From Anaerovibrio lipolyticus LB2005 (GTDB lineage: Bacteria > Bacillota > Negativicutes > Selenomonadales > Selenomonadaceae): a stretch of DNA of 64,000 bases. The first letter of the stretch is position 1. Each line of letters opens with the position of its first letter. Of this stretch, positions 7,785 through 16,984 are shown one piece after another. A program made the position numbers and the translations under genes. The notes beneath the pieces are model-generated. The model was not told the origin of the DNA. It ran no database searches and worked only from the letters and a program-made list of their open reading frames with translations. Location: NCBI RefSeq assembly GCF_000621545.1, contig NZ_JHYA01000005.1, positions 1 to 64,000 on the forward strand, in the 5' to 3' direction.

Positions 7785-8147
7785 ATGATTAAAAGCATCA
7801 TGGAAACAAGATATGAGGAGTATCTTTTAGAAGATGATACAGTTATAGAAATTGATGGAAAAACATTTTATAAAGCTGTCTATGTTGAAAAATTAAGTGA
7901 AATAAAAATGATGTTTATTACACTGCCATTTGCAATGTTTAACGAAAAATATGGTAATATCGAAGGGCAATTACTAATTGATGAGTTTGGAAATGTTTTC
8001 AAAATTAGAGGTTTAGAATAGATACGGTTTATAGGAAATACTCCAAGCTGGTATTTTGAATGTGGAAAAATTTTTATAGATGCTCCAGAAAACATTGATA
8101 TGTCAATTGGAGAGTATTTTGCTTTGGAAAGTGGTGATCACAAATGA
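7785..8147 (+). pseudogene. Unknown gene interrupted by an in-frame TAG
   Basis: From the ATG at 7785 (AGAGGTG at 7772-7778) the frame runs 78 codons to TAG at 8019-8021. It then stays open in the same frame for another 41 codons to TGA at 8145-8147. The downstream part reads as real protein (IGNTPSWYFECGKIF, MSIGEYFALESGDHK). The final TGA overlaps the ATG of the next gene (ATGA at 8144), the classic spacing of an intact operon. The whole is therefore best seen as one gene of about 120 codons split by a premature amber codon, a sequencing error or programmed readthrough. I do not recognise the family. Confidence 0.65.
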
Positions 8148-8722
8148 ATATAGCAAAGAAAACAGGTAATGAGCCCATAATGGATAATTCTGGTAGAAAA
8201 GTGTCTATCGTTCGGGATTATTGGGCGTGGGCATATTCTTCTTTGATTGGTAATACTGAACGAGGTCGTTTTGCAGAATATTTGGTGGCTACAGCGTTGG
8301 GAGTTAATCATGGCGTTAGGTCAGAATGGGACAAATATGATTTAAAAACTGATAGTGATATTTCTGTTGAGGTGAAGGCATCAGGATATATACAATCTTG
8401 GAAACAGCGTGAACTTAGTAAGCCAGTTTTTAGCATAAAACCAACAAGAGCATGGGATAGTGAAACTCATAAATATAATGTCGAGGCAAAACGGCAAGCT
8501 GATGTGTATGTATTCTGCCTTCATAATTATGAGCATAAAGATGTAGGCTTAAATCCGTTGGATATGAACCAGTGGGAATTTTATGTAATTGCTACTAAAA
8601 AGTTGAATGAAATAATGCCAACCCAGAAAACAGTTTCACTCAGTAAATTAAAGCGTTTGAATGTTATACAGTGTAATTATGATAATCTAAAACAGACTAT
8701 AGAAAATGCTGTTAACAAATAA
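8144..8722 (+). CDS. Putative PD-(D/E)XK-fold nuclease, unknown family
   Basis: A 192-residue protein without a named family that I recognise. The pattern fits a restriction-endonuclease fold: Glu45 in a helix (GRFAEYLVATALG), Asp66 (KYDL) and a Glu76-x-Lys78 strand (ISVEVKASG), followed by an aromatic region with YVFCLHNYEH. No membrane segment or signal peptide. The start overlaps the end of the preceding unknown gene by four bases, so the two are translationally coupled. Together with the radical-SAM gene it forms an AT-rich cassette, possibly a defence or nucleic-acid modification system. That role is inference only. Confidence 0.6.
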   Translation: MNIAKKTGNEPIMDNSGRKVSIVRDYWAWAYSSLIGNTERGRFAEYLVATALGVNHGVRSEWDKYDLKTDSDISVEVKASGYIQSWKQRELSKPVFSIKPTRAWDSETHKYNVEAKRQADVYVFCLHNYEHKDVGLNPLDMNQWEFYVIATKKLNEIMPTQKTVSLSKLKRLNVIQCNYDNLKQTIENAVNK

Positions 8723-8764
8723 TACTTAAATATGGTGCATTTCAATATCGAAGTTTTTATATTT

Positions 8765-8794
8765 AGACTGGCAGATGGGGATGCCAGTCTTTTT
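8765..8794 (+). terminator. Terminator of the radical-SAM/nuclease cassette
   Basis: The arms AGACTGGCA (8765-8773) and TGCCAGTCT (8782-8790) form a perfect 9-bp stem followed by TTTT. Confidence 0.85.
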
Positions 8795-8846
8795 GTTGCC
8801 GGGAGTTTTATTTTTCCTCAAAATAATGTCCATATTTAGGAGTTTA

Positions 8847-8891
8847 TTCCTTTATTTAGGAATGTTTTTGGATTTCCTATTATGGTATAAT
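8847..8891 (+). promoter_or_regulatory. Probable promoter region of the aroE operon
   Basis: TGGTATAAT gives an extended -10 box (TATAAT at 8886-8891). No good -35 box was found. Just upstream lies the perfect inverted repeat ATTCCT-TTATTT-AGGAAT (8847-8864), a possible operator, with a second TATTTAGGA unit before it. Confidence 0.4.
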
Positions 8892-8953
8892 ATTAAAGAT
8901 GTTCTTTTACTGGAAATAGATGTTTTTTGAGATAGTTTTGAGGTGTTTGGCTT

Positions 8954-9811
8954 ATGATTACTGGGAAGACGAAGACGCTGGCGGTTATTGGCAATCCTGT
9001 GGCCCATTCACTGTCACCAGTGTTTCAGAATGCGGCTATTGAGGCAGCAGGGCTGGATTACATTTATACGGCATTTCCTGTGACGGATGGCAAGCTGGAG
9101 GCGGCAATAAATGGCATGAGGGCCATGGAAATTTCTGGTCTGAACGTCACTATTCCCCATAAGGAAAGGGTTATGAAATACCTCGATTCTATTGACAAGG
9201 ATGCGGAAATCCTTGGGGCAGTGAACACCATTGTAAACAAGGATGGCGTTTTAACCGGTTATAATACGGATGTAAAGGGCTTTGTTGGCGGCATGAAGGA
9301 GAAGGGCTTTGAGCCAAAGGGGAAAAAAGCGGTTCTTCTTGGTGCCGGCGGGGCGGCCAGAGCCATTATTTGGGGCCTGATTCAGGAAGGGGTCGCTTCC
9401 CTTACTATTGGTGTACGCAATGTGCCAAAGGTTCGTCCTCTGGTGGAGTATTTTTCCAAATACATGGAAATAACCCTGCTTGACTGGAGCACTGCGGAGT
9501 TTGAGACTGCGTTGGAAAAGGCAGAGCTTCTTATAAATGCTACTCCACTGGGGATGTGTCCCTACGTGGAGACTATGCCGCCTGTGAACTGGGATAAGGT
9601 GCCAAAGGGGATTTTGGCCTATGATATTATCTATACGCCGGCGGAAACTCTTTTCTTGAAGACAGCCCGTGAGCATGGCTGTGAGACCCTCAATGGTGAG
9701 GCTATGCTTGTAGGTCAGGGGGCTGAGTCTATGCGTCTTTGGACTGGTATTGAGCCAGATACTGAGGTCATGAAGAAGGCCCTGCGTCAGGCTTTGGAAG
9801 AACGAAAATAA
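8954..9811 (+). CDS. aroE: Shikimate dehydrogenase
   Basis: A 285-residue NADP-dependent enzyme that reduces 3-dehydroshikimate to shikimate in the shikimate pathway. The substrate domain shows GNPVAHSLSP and LNVTIPHKE (catalytic Lys), and YNTDVKGF follows. The cofactor domain has GAGGAARAI, and the C-terminal part has GEAMLVGQGAESMRLWTG. It opens a long same-strand run that continues with ruvA after 22 bases. Its product feeds chorismate, used by the trp and tyrA pathways also present in this window. Confidence 0.95.
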   Translation: MITGKTKTLAVIGNPVAHSLSPVFQNAAIEAAGLDYIYTAFPVTDGKLEAAINGMRAMEISGLNVTIPHKERVMKYLDSIDKDAEILGAVNTIVNKDGVLTGYNTDVKGFVGGMKEKGFEPKGKKAVLLGAGGAARAIIWGLIQEGVASLTIGVRNVPKVRPLVEYFSKYMEITLLDWSTAEFETALEKAELLINATPLGMCPYVETMPPVNWDKVPKGILAYDIIYTPAETLFLKTAREHGCETLNGEAMLVGQGAESMRLWTGIEPDTEVMKKALRQALEERK

Positions 9812-9833
9812 TAAATCGGAGTTTTGTTTTTAG

Positions 9834-10448
9834 ATGATTGGTTTTTTAAAGGGAAAAATAGAATACATTTTTATAGATTATTGCCTTCTAGATGTAGGTG
9901 GTGTGGGCTACAGGGTATTTGTGTCCAATAATACCAGAGCCAGACTCAGACAGGGGAAGGATGCCATGCTGTTCACTCATCTCAGTGTTCGGGAGGATGC
10001 CATGCAGCTTTATGGCTTCTCCACTCAGGAGGAGTATGATCTGTTTCAGCTTCTTATTGCCATTAGTGGCATTGGTCCAAAGGTGGCCATGGGGATTATT
10101 GGCTCCATCACACCTGAAGGACTGGCTCAAGCAGTTCAGAACAAGAATGTAAAGGCTCTTACTGCACTGCCAGGGATTGGCAAAAAATCTGCAGAGCGTA
10201 TGATTCTTGAACTGAAGGATAAGCTGACCTTCAGTGGCAATGATGATGATATACAGCACGTTGGAGGTCTCTTCGGGGAATCCCAGGTGGGCGAGGATAT
10301 CTTAAGTGAGGCAACAGCGGCCCTTATTTCTCTTGGCTACAGTCAGGCGGAGGTCAATACAGCCTTCCAGAATATGGGAAAAATTGACCCCGAGTCTGAT
10401 GTACAGAATGTAATTAAGCTGGCGTTAAAGCAGCTTTCCAGGAGGTGA
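9834..10448 (+). CDS. ruvA: Holliday junction branch migration complex subunit RuvA
   Basis: A 204-residue DNA-binding subunit that holds Holliday junctions for RuvB. It starts with the OB-fold domain (MIGFLKGKIEYI, LDVGGVGYRVFV, THLSVREDAMQLYGF). Two helix-hairpin-helix motifs follow (LLIAISGIGPKVAMGI and LTALPGIGKKSAERMILELKDK), then a C-terminal RuvB-contact domain (AALISLGYSQAEV). ruvB follows after 6 bases. Confidence 0.96.
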   Translation: MIGFLKGKIEYIFIDYCLLDVGGVGYRVFVSNNTRARLRQGKDAMLFTHLSVREDAMQLYGFSTQEEYDLFQLLIAISGIGPKVAMGIIGSITPEGLAQAVQNKNVKALTALPGIGKKSAERMILELKDKLTFSGNDDDIQHVGGLFGESQVGEDILSEATAALISLGYSQAEVNTAFQNMGKIDPESDVQNVIKLALKQLSRR

Positions 10449-10454
10449 TAGGGG

Positions 10455-11474
10455 ATGGAGAAAATAAATTTTGGCGATGACCGAATTGTTACCATGAACG
10501 AGCAGTCAGGTGATGACTGGCAATATAGTCTGCGTCCCCGTCACTTGCGGGAATATATCGGTCAGGACAAGGCCAAGGATAATCTGGATATTTTTATAAA
10601 GGCGGCTCTCAACCGTCAGGAGGCCTTGGATCATGTGCTGCTTTATGGCCCTCCGGGATTGGGCAAGACCACCTTGGCGGGGATTATAGCCAATGAAATG
10701 GGGGTTAATTTTCGTATAACCTCTGGCCCTGCCATTAATCATTCCGGTGATTTGGCGGCACTTTTAACTAATCTTAATGAACGGGATGTACTCTTTATAG
10801 ATGAGATTCACCGCCTTTCACGAAATGTGGAGGAGGTGCTTTACTCTGCCATGGAGGATTTTGCCCTGGACATTGTTATCGGCAAGGGACCAAGTGCCCG
10901 CTCCATACGTCTTGATATTGCACCATTTACATTAATTGGTGCAACCACCAGAGCAGGAGCTCTGGCAGCTCCTTTGCGTGACCGCTTCGGCGTGATTTCC
11001 CGTCTTGAATACTACAAGCCTGAGGACTTGGTGCTGATTATAAAGCGGGCGGCGGAGATACTGGATATTGGTATAGAAGACAAGGGAGCACTGGAAATTG
11101 CCCGTCGTTCCCGTGGTACTCCACGTATTGCCAATCGCCTGTTAAAGCGCGTCCGGGATTTTGCCCAGGTAACAGGGGATGGGGTTATTACTGATCAGAT
11201 AGCGGATGAAGCCTTGATGCGTCTTGAGGTGGACAAGATGGGCCTTGACCACACTGACAGACGTATGCTGGATTCTATGATAAAGAAATTTGGTGGCGGA
11301 CCTGTGGGTATAGATACTCTGGCGGCGGCCATCAGTGAGGAAAACGACACTATTGAGGATGTCTATGAGCCATATCTTTTGCAGCTTGGGTTTATAAACC
11401 GTACTCCAAGGGGGCGGATGGTGACCAGAGCAGGCTATGAGCACATGGGCATACCTTATCCGGAGATGGAATAA
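10455..11474 (+). CDS. ruvB: Holliday junction branch migration DNA helicase RuvB
   Basis: A 339-residue AAA+ motor that drives branch migration. N-terminal [18 protein letters not shown]; Walker [10 protein letters not shown]; Walker [10 protein letters not shown]; sensor region [10 protein letters not shown]; arginine finger region PLRDRFG. The C-terminal winged helix carries [18 protein letters not shown] and RTPRGR. A strong ribosome binding site (AGGAGGTGATAG) overlaps the end of ruvA. The stop overlaps the queH start by one base. Confidence 0.97.
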   Translation: MEKINFGDDRIVTMNEQSGDDWQYSLRPRHLREYIGQDKAKDNLDIFIKAALNRQEALDHVLLYGPPGLGKTTLAGIIANEMGVNFRITSGPAINHSGDLAALLTNLNERDVLFIDEIHRLSRNVEEVLYSAMEDFALDIVIGKGPSARSIRLDIAPFTLIGATTRAGALAAPLRDRFGVISRLEYYKPEDLVLIIKRAAEILDIGIEDKGALEIARRSRGTPRIANRLLKRVRDFAQVTGDGVITDQIADEALMRLEVDKMGLDHTDRRMLDSMIKKFGGGPVGIDTLAAAISEENDTIEDVYEPYLLQLGFINRTPRGRMVTRAGYEHMGIPYPEME

Positions 11475-12103
11475 TGAATTTATTGCTTCATATGTGCTGT
11501 GGGCCCTGCTCCTGTTATCCCGTGAAGAAGCTACGGGAGGACGGTATCGAGCCTACGGGATATTTCTTTAATCCCAATATTCACCCTTACAAGGAATGGG
11601 AAATGCGGCTTAATGCAGCCAAGGAATTTGCTCAGAAGGTGGATATGGAGATAATCACCGATGAAAATTATATATTGAGGGATTTTCTGAAGAAGGCTCT
11701 GGCAGCAGAGTCCGTGGAAAATGGTCGTTGTCGTATGTGCTACACCTGGCGCCTGGAGCAGGCGGCCAAGTATGCGGCGGAAAATGGCTTTGATGCATTT
11801 ACATCAACACTTTTTTACAGCATTTATCAGCAGCATGAGCTTATGAAGGAAACAGCCCAGCATTTTGCCGATATGTATGGCGTGAAGTTCTATTATGAGG
11901 ATTTTCGTCCCGGCTGGCAGGAAGGCATTGATATTAGCAAGGAGCTGGAGCTTTATCGTCAGCCATATTGTGGCTGTATCTTCAGCGAGGAAGAACGTTA
12001 CAGCAAGGCCATAAGAAAACAGCGGAAAAAGGAAGCCAAGGCCAGAAAAAGGGCTATGATGGAAGCTGCAGAACGGGCTAATAATAAGATTGAGGTGGAG
12101 TAG
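11474..12103 (+). CDS. queH: Epoxyqueuosine reductase QueH
   Basis: A 209-residue member of the former DUF208 family that reduces epoxyqueuosine to queuosine in tRNA, replacing QueG in many anaerobes. It begins LLLHMCCGPCSCYPV with the adjacent Cys pair (8-9). It also has RCRMCYTWRLEQ and the C-terminal YCGC motif, cysteines expected to bind metal or an Fe-S cluster. queA lies two genes downstream, so the two final steps of queuosine synthesis are encoded together. Confidence 0.93.
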   Translation: MNLLLHMCCGPCSCYPVKKLREDGIEPTGYFFNPNIHPYKEWEMRLNAAKEFAQKVDMEIITDENYILRDFLKKALAAESVENGRCRMCYTWRLEQAAKYAAENGFDAFTSTLFYSIYQQHELMKETAQHFADMYGVKFYYEDFRPGWQEGIDISKELELYRQPYCGCIFSEEERYSKAIRKQRKKEAKARKRAMMEAAERANNKIEVE

Positions 12104-13555
12104 ATGATGAAAAAATCCTTACATAAAAAAATCGCACAGTGTATGTTGGCAGCGTTTATTGGGTCCATTGGAACCATGGTGCTGACCTGTGGCATATCTG
12201 CTACTGAGGCCAGTGTTATCACTCCGGATACCGGCACCAAACCAGCTGCAGTACCTAAGAAGACAGATCCGCCTAAACCAACTTCTTCTTCAACCCATAA
12301 GGATGAGAAAAAAGAGGAGACTGCTCCAAATTGGAAGTGCAATGTCGGCGTAGATAATGTTATCCGAATTGGTGTTGGCACAGGAGTAGTAAAGGGTGTT
12401 ATTAGCTCCGTAAATGGTATGAATGCTCTTGGCGGTGATGATGGCAAAAAATATGGTGATTATAAGAGCAATATAGTTGCCAGCGTTTCTGCAGAGGGGA
12501 ATAAGCTGGTGGTGAATGGTAAAAACACCGGTGTATCTTCTTTGGTGTTTGCCCCTGTGGAGACAGCATCCAGTAGCAAGATTAAATATAATGGACACGA
12601 ATATCGCGGGCAGATGGTGGTCAGCGCTGAGGGAGGCAAATTGCTTATAGTAAATCGCCTGTCCTTGGAGGACTATATCAAAGGGGTACTGCCTTCTGAA
12701 ATGACTCCATCTTGGAACAGTGAGGCCTTGAAGGCTCAGGCGGTGGCGGCAAGAACCTTTGCCTTATATACAAAAAATCAGAAAGCCCATCTGGGCTCCG
12801 GCTACGATCTTTGTGATTCCACTCACTGTCAGGCCTATGATGGATTGGCAAATGAAGCGGATTCAACCTCGGTGGCGGTGGATGCCACCTATGGTCAGAT
12901 TATGACTTACCAAGGTAAGGCGATTTATGCACCATATCATTCTTCCTCTGGTGGTTCTACAGAAAACTCCGAGGATGTTTGGGGCAACTATCTGCCATAT
13001 CTGCGTTCAGTGCAGGATGACGACAGCAAATCCCCTTATCATAACTGGTCTGTACGTTTTACTGCGGCCCAGGTGCAAAAGCTGCTGAGTGCTGCGGGGA
13101 AAAATATTGGTCAGCTTAAGGGCATTTCCATGACAGCTGTGAAGGGTAGCTCCAGCGTCAATGGTGTGTTGGCCTCCGGAAGAGCAAACGGAGTTAAATT
13201 TGTGGGTACAGGTCAGACCATCGTATTGAGTGGTCAGGATGTGCGGAAGATTTTTGGTCTTAAGAGCACCTATTTCAATATTCGCACAGAGCGGCCAGCT
13301 ACCATACCGCCTATCAAGAAGGATGTTAAGGGCGCTGCTTCCACCCAGACTATTGATGCGGCTCCGGCAGCTATGCATGGCACAAATCTTAAGGTGGAGG
13401 GTGCCAATGTAGCCATAATTTTTGACGGACACGGCTTTGGTCATGGCTTGGGTATGGCTCAGTACGGTGCCAAGGCTATGGCAGATGCAGGTAAGAAATT
13501 TGATGAAATATTGCATCACTACTATACAGATGTGGAAATCACAAAGCTGTATTAA
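12104..13555 (+). CDS. spoIID: SpoIID/LytB domain protein (exported peptidoglycan lytic transglycosylase-like)
   Basis: A 483-residue exported protein with an N-terminal signal or anchor (KIAQCMLAAFIGSIGTMVLT) and a Pro/Thr-rich linker (about residues 35-70). A SpoIID-type domain follows from about residue 165, with LEDYIKGVLPSEM (conserved catalytic Glu), LKAQAVAARTFALYT and YHSSSGGSTENSEDVWG. The C-terminal HGFGHGLGMAQYGAKAMA is also diagnostic. In B. subtilis SpoIID cleaves denuded glycan strands during engulfment. In non-spore-forming selenomonads the role is probably in general wall remodelling. The start is the ATG at 12104 or 12107, with GAGGTGGAG just upstream. Confidence 0.88.
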   Translation: MMKKSLHKKIAQCMLAAFIGSIGTMVLTCGISATEASVITPDTGTKPAAVPKKTDPPKPTSSSTHKDEKKEETAPNWKCNVGVDNVIRIGVGTGVVKGVISSVNGMNALGGDDGKKYGDYKSNIVASVSAEGNKLVVNGKNTGVSSLVFAPVETASSSKIKYNGHEYRGQMVVSAEGGKLLIVNRLSLEDYIKGVLPSEMTPSWNSEALKAQAVAARTFALYTKNQKAHLGSGYDLCDSTHCQAYDGLANEADSTSVAVDATYGQIMTYQGKAIYAPYHSSSGGSTENSEDVWGNYLPYLRSVQDDDSKSPYHNWSVRFTAAQVQKLLSAAGKNIGQLKGISMTAVKGSSSVNGVLASGRANGVKFVGTGQTIVLSGQDVRKIFGLKSTYFNIRTERPATIPPIKKDVKGAASTQTIDAAPAAMHGTNLKVEGANVAIIFDGHGFGHGLGMAQYGAKAMADAGKKFDEILHHYYTDVEITKLY

Positions 13556-13577
13556 TATATGGGAGATAACTTAAATA

Positions 13578-14609
13578 ATGAAATTAACTGAATTTGACTA
13601 TAATTTACCAGAGGAGCTTATTGCCCAGACCCCGGTGGAGCCTAGAAATTCTTCCCGTCTTATGGTGCTGGATCCTTTGGATGAAACTATAGAGCATAGA
13701 CATTTTTATGATTTAAAGGAGTATTTGGAACCGGGGGATACCCTGATTTTCAATGATACCCGAGTTTTGCCAGCCAGACTTTTGGGGTGGCGTGAAGGCA
13801 CTGGCGGTAAGGTGGAGGTTTTCCTTCTCAGACGCATTGACGGTGATACATGGGAAACCTTGGTAAAACCGGGCAGAAAAGCCCGTGAAGGTCAGGTGGT
13901 CCGTTTTAGCGATGAGCTTACTTGCACTGTGCAGGATAGTACAGATTTTGGCGGCCGTATTGTAAAATTTAATTACGAAGGTATTTTTGAGGAGATTCTT
14001 GATCGCCTGGGGGAGACACCGTTACCTCCATATATCCATGAGAAGCTGGAGGACAGCGAGCGCTATCAGACGGTATATTCCCGTGAAAAGGGCTCTGCAG
14101 CTGCACCTACAGCTGGTCTGCACTTTACCAAGGAGCAGATGGCAGAATTGAAGGATATGGGAGTAAATTTAGGCTTTGTTACTCTTCATGTGGGGCTGGG
14201 AACCTTTAGACCAGTAAGCGTTGATAACATTGAAGAGCATGTTATGCACAAGGAATATTACAGTATTTCTCAGGAGACGGCAGATCTCATAAAGGCCACA
14301 AAAGTGGCAGGGAAGCGGGTTATTGCAGTGGGCACCACCTCTATCCGCACCCTGGAATCTGCAGCTACATCCGTGGGAGAGATAAATGGACGTACTGATT
14401 GGACAAATATCTTTATTTATCCTGGATATGAGTTTAAAATAGTAGATGGAATTATTACAAATTTTCATCTGCCTAAGTCTACCCTTATAATGCTGATCAG
14501 TGCCTTTGCGGGGCGTGAGTTCGTGCTGAAGGCCTATGAAACGGCAGTGGAGGAGAAATATAGATTCTTTTCATTTGGGGATGCTATGATGATAAAACGG
14601 AAGGGATAA
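13578..14609 (+). CDS. queA: S-adenosylmethionine:tRNA ribosyltransferase-isomerase
   Basis: A 343-residue enzyme that moves the ribosyl part of SAM onto preQ1 in tRNA, giving epoxyqueuosine, the substrate of the QueH encoded upstream. Motifs include [14 protein letters not shown] at the start, [49 protein letters not shown] and [10 protein letters not shown] at the end. It lies 22 bases after spoIID and 4 bases before folE. Confidence 0.96.
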   Translation: MKLTEFDYNLPEELIAQTPVEPRNSSRLMVLDPLDETIEHRHFYDLKEYLEPGDTLIFNDTRVLPARLLGWREGTGGKVEVFLLRRIDGDTWETLVKPGRKAREGQVVRFSDELTCTVQDSTDFGGRIVKFNYEGIFEEILDRLGETPLPPYIHEKLEDSERYQTVYSREKGSAAAPTAGLHFTKEQMAELKDMGVNLGFVTLHVGLGTFRPVSVDNIEEHVMHKEYYSISQETADLIKATKVAGKRVIAVGTTSIRTLESAATSVGEINGRTDWTNIFIYPGYEFKIVDGIITNFHLPKSTLIMLISAFAGREFVLKAYETAVEEKYRFFSFGDAMMIKRKG

Positions 14610-14613
14610 TTCT

Positions 14614-15180
14614 ATGAAGAAAAAAGCTGTACAGGCCATGCAGGATTTTCTGGAAGCAGTGGGAGTCGATCTCAAGGCTTCAGGAATGGAAAAGACCCCT
14701 GAACGGGTTGCTGGGATGTATGAGTACCTGTTCAATGGAATAGGTGTCAGCACTGATGATGTGTGGGGAGAGCTTTTCAAGGTAGAAAATGAAGGCATAG
14801 TGGCTGTAAGGGATATCCCTTTTTATTCCATGTGTGAACATCATTTAGTGCCATTTTTTGGTAAGGTGTCCATAGCCTACAAGCCCCATGAAGGTTCCAT
14901 TGCTGGCTTTAGCAAGTTTACTCGCATGGTAGAAATTATTTCTCATCGGCCGCAGCTTCAGGAGCGCATGACTGAGGATATCGCCAGGGCTGTGGAGCAG
15001 GGCTTGAAGGCTGATGGCGTGCTGGTAATCGTGGAGGCACAACAGCTTTGCATGATTATGCGGGGAGATATGGCCCATGGTTCAAAGACAATAACATCTT
15101 CCACCCGTGGCTGCTTCAAGAGCGACAGGGAGAGCTATCATCAGGCCTGGAATATGTTAGGATGGGATAATAATGAGTAA
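14614..15180 (+). CDS. folE: GTP cyclohydrolase 1
   Basis: A 188-residue enzyme that opens GTP to 7,8-dihydroneopterin triphosphate, the first step of folate synthesis. The zinc and catalytic residues are visible in FYSMCEHHLVPFFG (Cys, His) and AQQLCMIMRG (second Cys). KTPERVAGMYEYL is typical of the N-terminal region, and SSTRGCF of the C-terminal region. The end overlaps folP by 8 bases. Starting from folE the operon contains folE, folP, folB and folK in order. Confidence 0.96.
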   Translation: MKKKAVQAMQDFLEAVGVDLKASGMEKTPERVAGMYEYLFNGIGVSTDDVWGELFKVENEGIVAVRDIPFYSMCEHHLVPFFGKVSIAYKPHEGSIAGFSKFTRMVEIISHRPQLQERMTEDIARAVEQGLKADGVLVIVEAQQLCMIMRGDMAHGSKTITSSTRGCFKSDRESYHQAWNMLGWDNNE

Positions 15181-16024
15181 GAGAGTTTATAAGTGGCCCG
15201 ATGGAAAGCAGCTGGAGATTGGCTCCCGCACACTGATTATGGGGATTTTAAATGTTACCCCTGATTCATTTTCCGATGGGGGCAAATGGAATACTGTGGA
15301 TCATGCCTTGCAGCACATGAAGGAAATGGTGGACGCAGGGGCGGATATTATAGATATAGGTGCTGAATCCAGCAGACCAGGTTTTAAAACCATGTCGGCA
15401 GATGAAGAAATAGAAAGACTGAGTCATTTCTTGGAGCCGGTGCTTAAAGAATGCCCGGTGCCTGTTTCCATAGATACCTTTAAGGCTGATACTGCTGAAT
15501 ATGCAGCCTCGAAGGGAGTACATATTCTGAATGATATTTGGGGCCTTCAGTATAAGGAGGAGCCGGGGAAAATGGCCCGGGTAGCTGCCAAATATGATTT
15601 GCCAGTAGTGGTTATGCACAATCGGGATTCTAAGGAATATGATATAGATATAATGGATTCCATGAGGAATTTTTTCAGTGATAGCATTAAGATTGCCAAA
15701 GCAGCTGGGATGAAGGAGAAAAATATAATTCTTGATCCGGGCATTGGCTTTGGCAAAACCGTGGAAGGTAATCTTTATGTAATGCAAAATCTGGAAAAAA
15801 TAAAAAATATAGATGGCCTGGACTATCCTGTATTGCTGGGTACCAGCCGTAAGAGCTTTATTGGCAATACCTTGGATTTGCCTGTGGAGGAGCGCATGGA
15901 GGCTACGGGAGCCACCTGTGTTATGGGCATAATGAAGGGATGCGATATTATGCGCATTCACGATGTTTTGCCTATTTCCCGTATGTGCCGTATAACGGAT
16001 GCTATTTTGGAGGCGAAAGCGTGA
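15173..16024 (+). CDS. folP: Dihydropteroate synthase
   Basis: A 283-residue TIM-barrel enzyme that joins 6-hydroxymethyl-dihydropterin pyrophosphate with p-aminobenzoate; it is the target of sulfonamides. GILNVTPDSFSDGG is the first signature, DIGAESSRPG the second, and ILDPGIGFGKT with LLGTSRKSFIG completes the pterin and PABA sites. The N-terminus (YKWPDGKQLEIG) is a short lead before the barrel. The stop overlaps the GTG of folB (GTGA). Confidence 0.96.
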   Translation: MSKRVYKWPDGKQLEIGSRTLIMGILNVTPDSFSDGGKWNTVDHALQHMKEMVDAGADIIDIGAESSRPGFKTMSADEEIERLSHFLEPVLKECPVPVSIDTFKADTAEYAASKGVHILNDIWGLQYKEEPGKMARVAAKYDLPVVVMHNRDSKEYDIDIMDSMRNFFSDSIKIAKAAGMKEKNIILDPGIGFGKTVEGNLYVMQNLEKIKNIDGLDYPVLLGTSRKSFIGNTLDLPVEERMEATGATCVMGIMKGCDIMRIHDVLPISRMCRITDAILEAKA

Positions 16025-16395
16025 CGGATAGTGTTTTTCTTGAGGGGATGGAATTCTTTGGCAGACACGGGGTTTTGCCGGAGGAACAGCGGCTGGGTCA
16101 GCGGTTTATTGTTGATCTGGTCATGAATTTGGATTTGCATAAGGCAGGGTACAACGATGATTTGGAGGCTACTGTTAATTATGCAGAGGTTTTTGCCCGG
16201 GTTAAGGAGATCGTGGAGGGAGTTCCAGTTAAATTGCTGGAATGCTTGGCGGACAGAATTGCCCAGGCAGTATTTGAAGGCTTTTCCATGGTGGAAAGTC
16301 TGGAGGTCACCATTCATAAGCCCGGGGCTCCAATACCCGGTATCTTTAAGGACGCTCAAATAAAAATTCGGCGTCAGCGACATGAATATATTTAA
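16021..16395 (+). CDS. folB: Dihydroneopterin aldolase
   Basis: A 124-residue enzyme that cleaves dihydroneopterin to 6-hydroxymethyl-dihydropterin and glycolaldehyde. Motifs: LEGMEFFGRHGVLPEEQ at the start, TVNYAEVF in the middle, LLECLADRIAQ, and VTIHKPGAPIPGIF near the end. I chose the GTG at 16021, which overlaps the folP stop as GTGA. An open frame extends upstream into folP, but only this start gives a family-like N-terminus (VTDSVFLEGMEFFG). Confidence 0.94.
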   Translation: MTDSVFLEGMEFFGRHGVLPEEQRLGQRFIVDLVMNLDLHKAGYNDDLEATVNYAEVFARVKEIVEGVPVKLLECLADRIAQAVFEGFSMVESLEVTIHKPGAPIPGIFKDAQIKIRRQRHEYI

Positions 16396-16458
16396 GTGTT
16401 TTAAATATAGAGAGAGTTATGTTTTTATGTATTAAGCGCAAGTAAAGGAATGAGTGAA

Positions 16459-16971
16459 ATGAAGAAGACGTATGAGTGCTACATCAGTATCGGTTCCAAC
16501 ATGGGGGATAAGGAAGCGACCATCAGAAAGGCTATCAAAATGTTAGCTGCTTCAGACAAAATTCATTTAGTCAGTGTATCATCCTTCTATGAAACACCAC
16601 CATGGGGGAAGTCCGATCAGCCATTGTTTTTTAATGGTGCCATGTGTGTAAGTACAGAGCTTGAGCCTCTGGAGCTTTTACATGTGTGTCAGGATATAGA
16701 AAAGCAGCTGGGGCGTGTTCGTCACACTCATTGGGGACCTCGGACCATAGACCTTGACCTTCTTTACATTGAAGGGGTGGAGATGGATACACCGGAGCTT
16801 ACTCTACCTCATAAGCACATGCTGGATAGGGCATTTGTGCTGGTTCCTTTGTCTGAGATTGCTCCGGGCCTTCGGATAAAAGGTAAATTTATCGGGGATT
16901 ACCTTCTTCATGCCAGAGACAAGGACGATATGGTGCTGATTAAGAGAATACGTCAAAGACAGGAAGCATAA
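16459..16971 (+). CDS. folK: 2-amino-4-hydroxy-6-hydroxymethyldihydropteridine pyrophosphokinase
   Basis: A 170-residue kinase that transfers pyrophosphate from ATP to 6-hydroxymethyl-dihydropterin, supplying FolP. ISIGSNMGD is the N-terminal signature. VSSFYETPPWG and the metal- and ATP-binding GPRTIDLDLLYIEG follow, then LPHKHMLDRAFVLVPL. I prefer the ATG at 16459 since AAAGGA (16444-16449) is 9 bases upstream. An ATG at 16450 touches that site. Confidence 0.94.
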   Translation: MKKTYECYISIGSNMGDKEATIRKAIKMLAASDKIHLVSVSSFYETPPWGKSDQPLFFNGAMCVSTELEPLELLHVCQDIEKQLGRVRHTHWGPRTIDLDLLYIEGVEMDTPELTLPHKHMLDRAFVLVPLSEIAPGLRIKGKFIGDYLLHARDKDDMVLIKRIRQRQEA

Positions 16972-16984
16972 GGGGTGAATAGTT

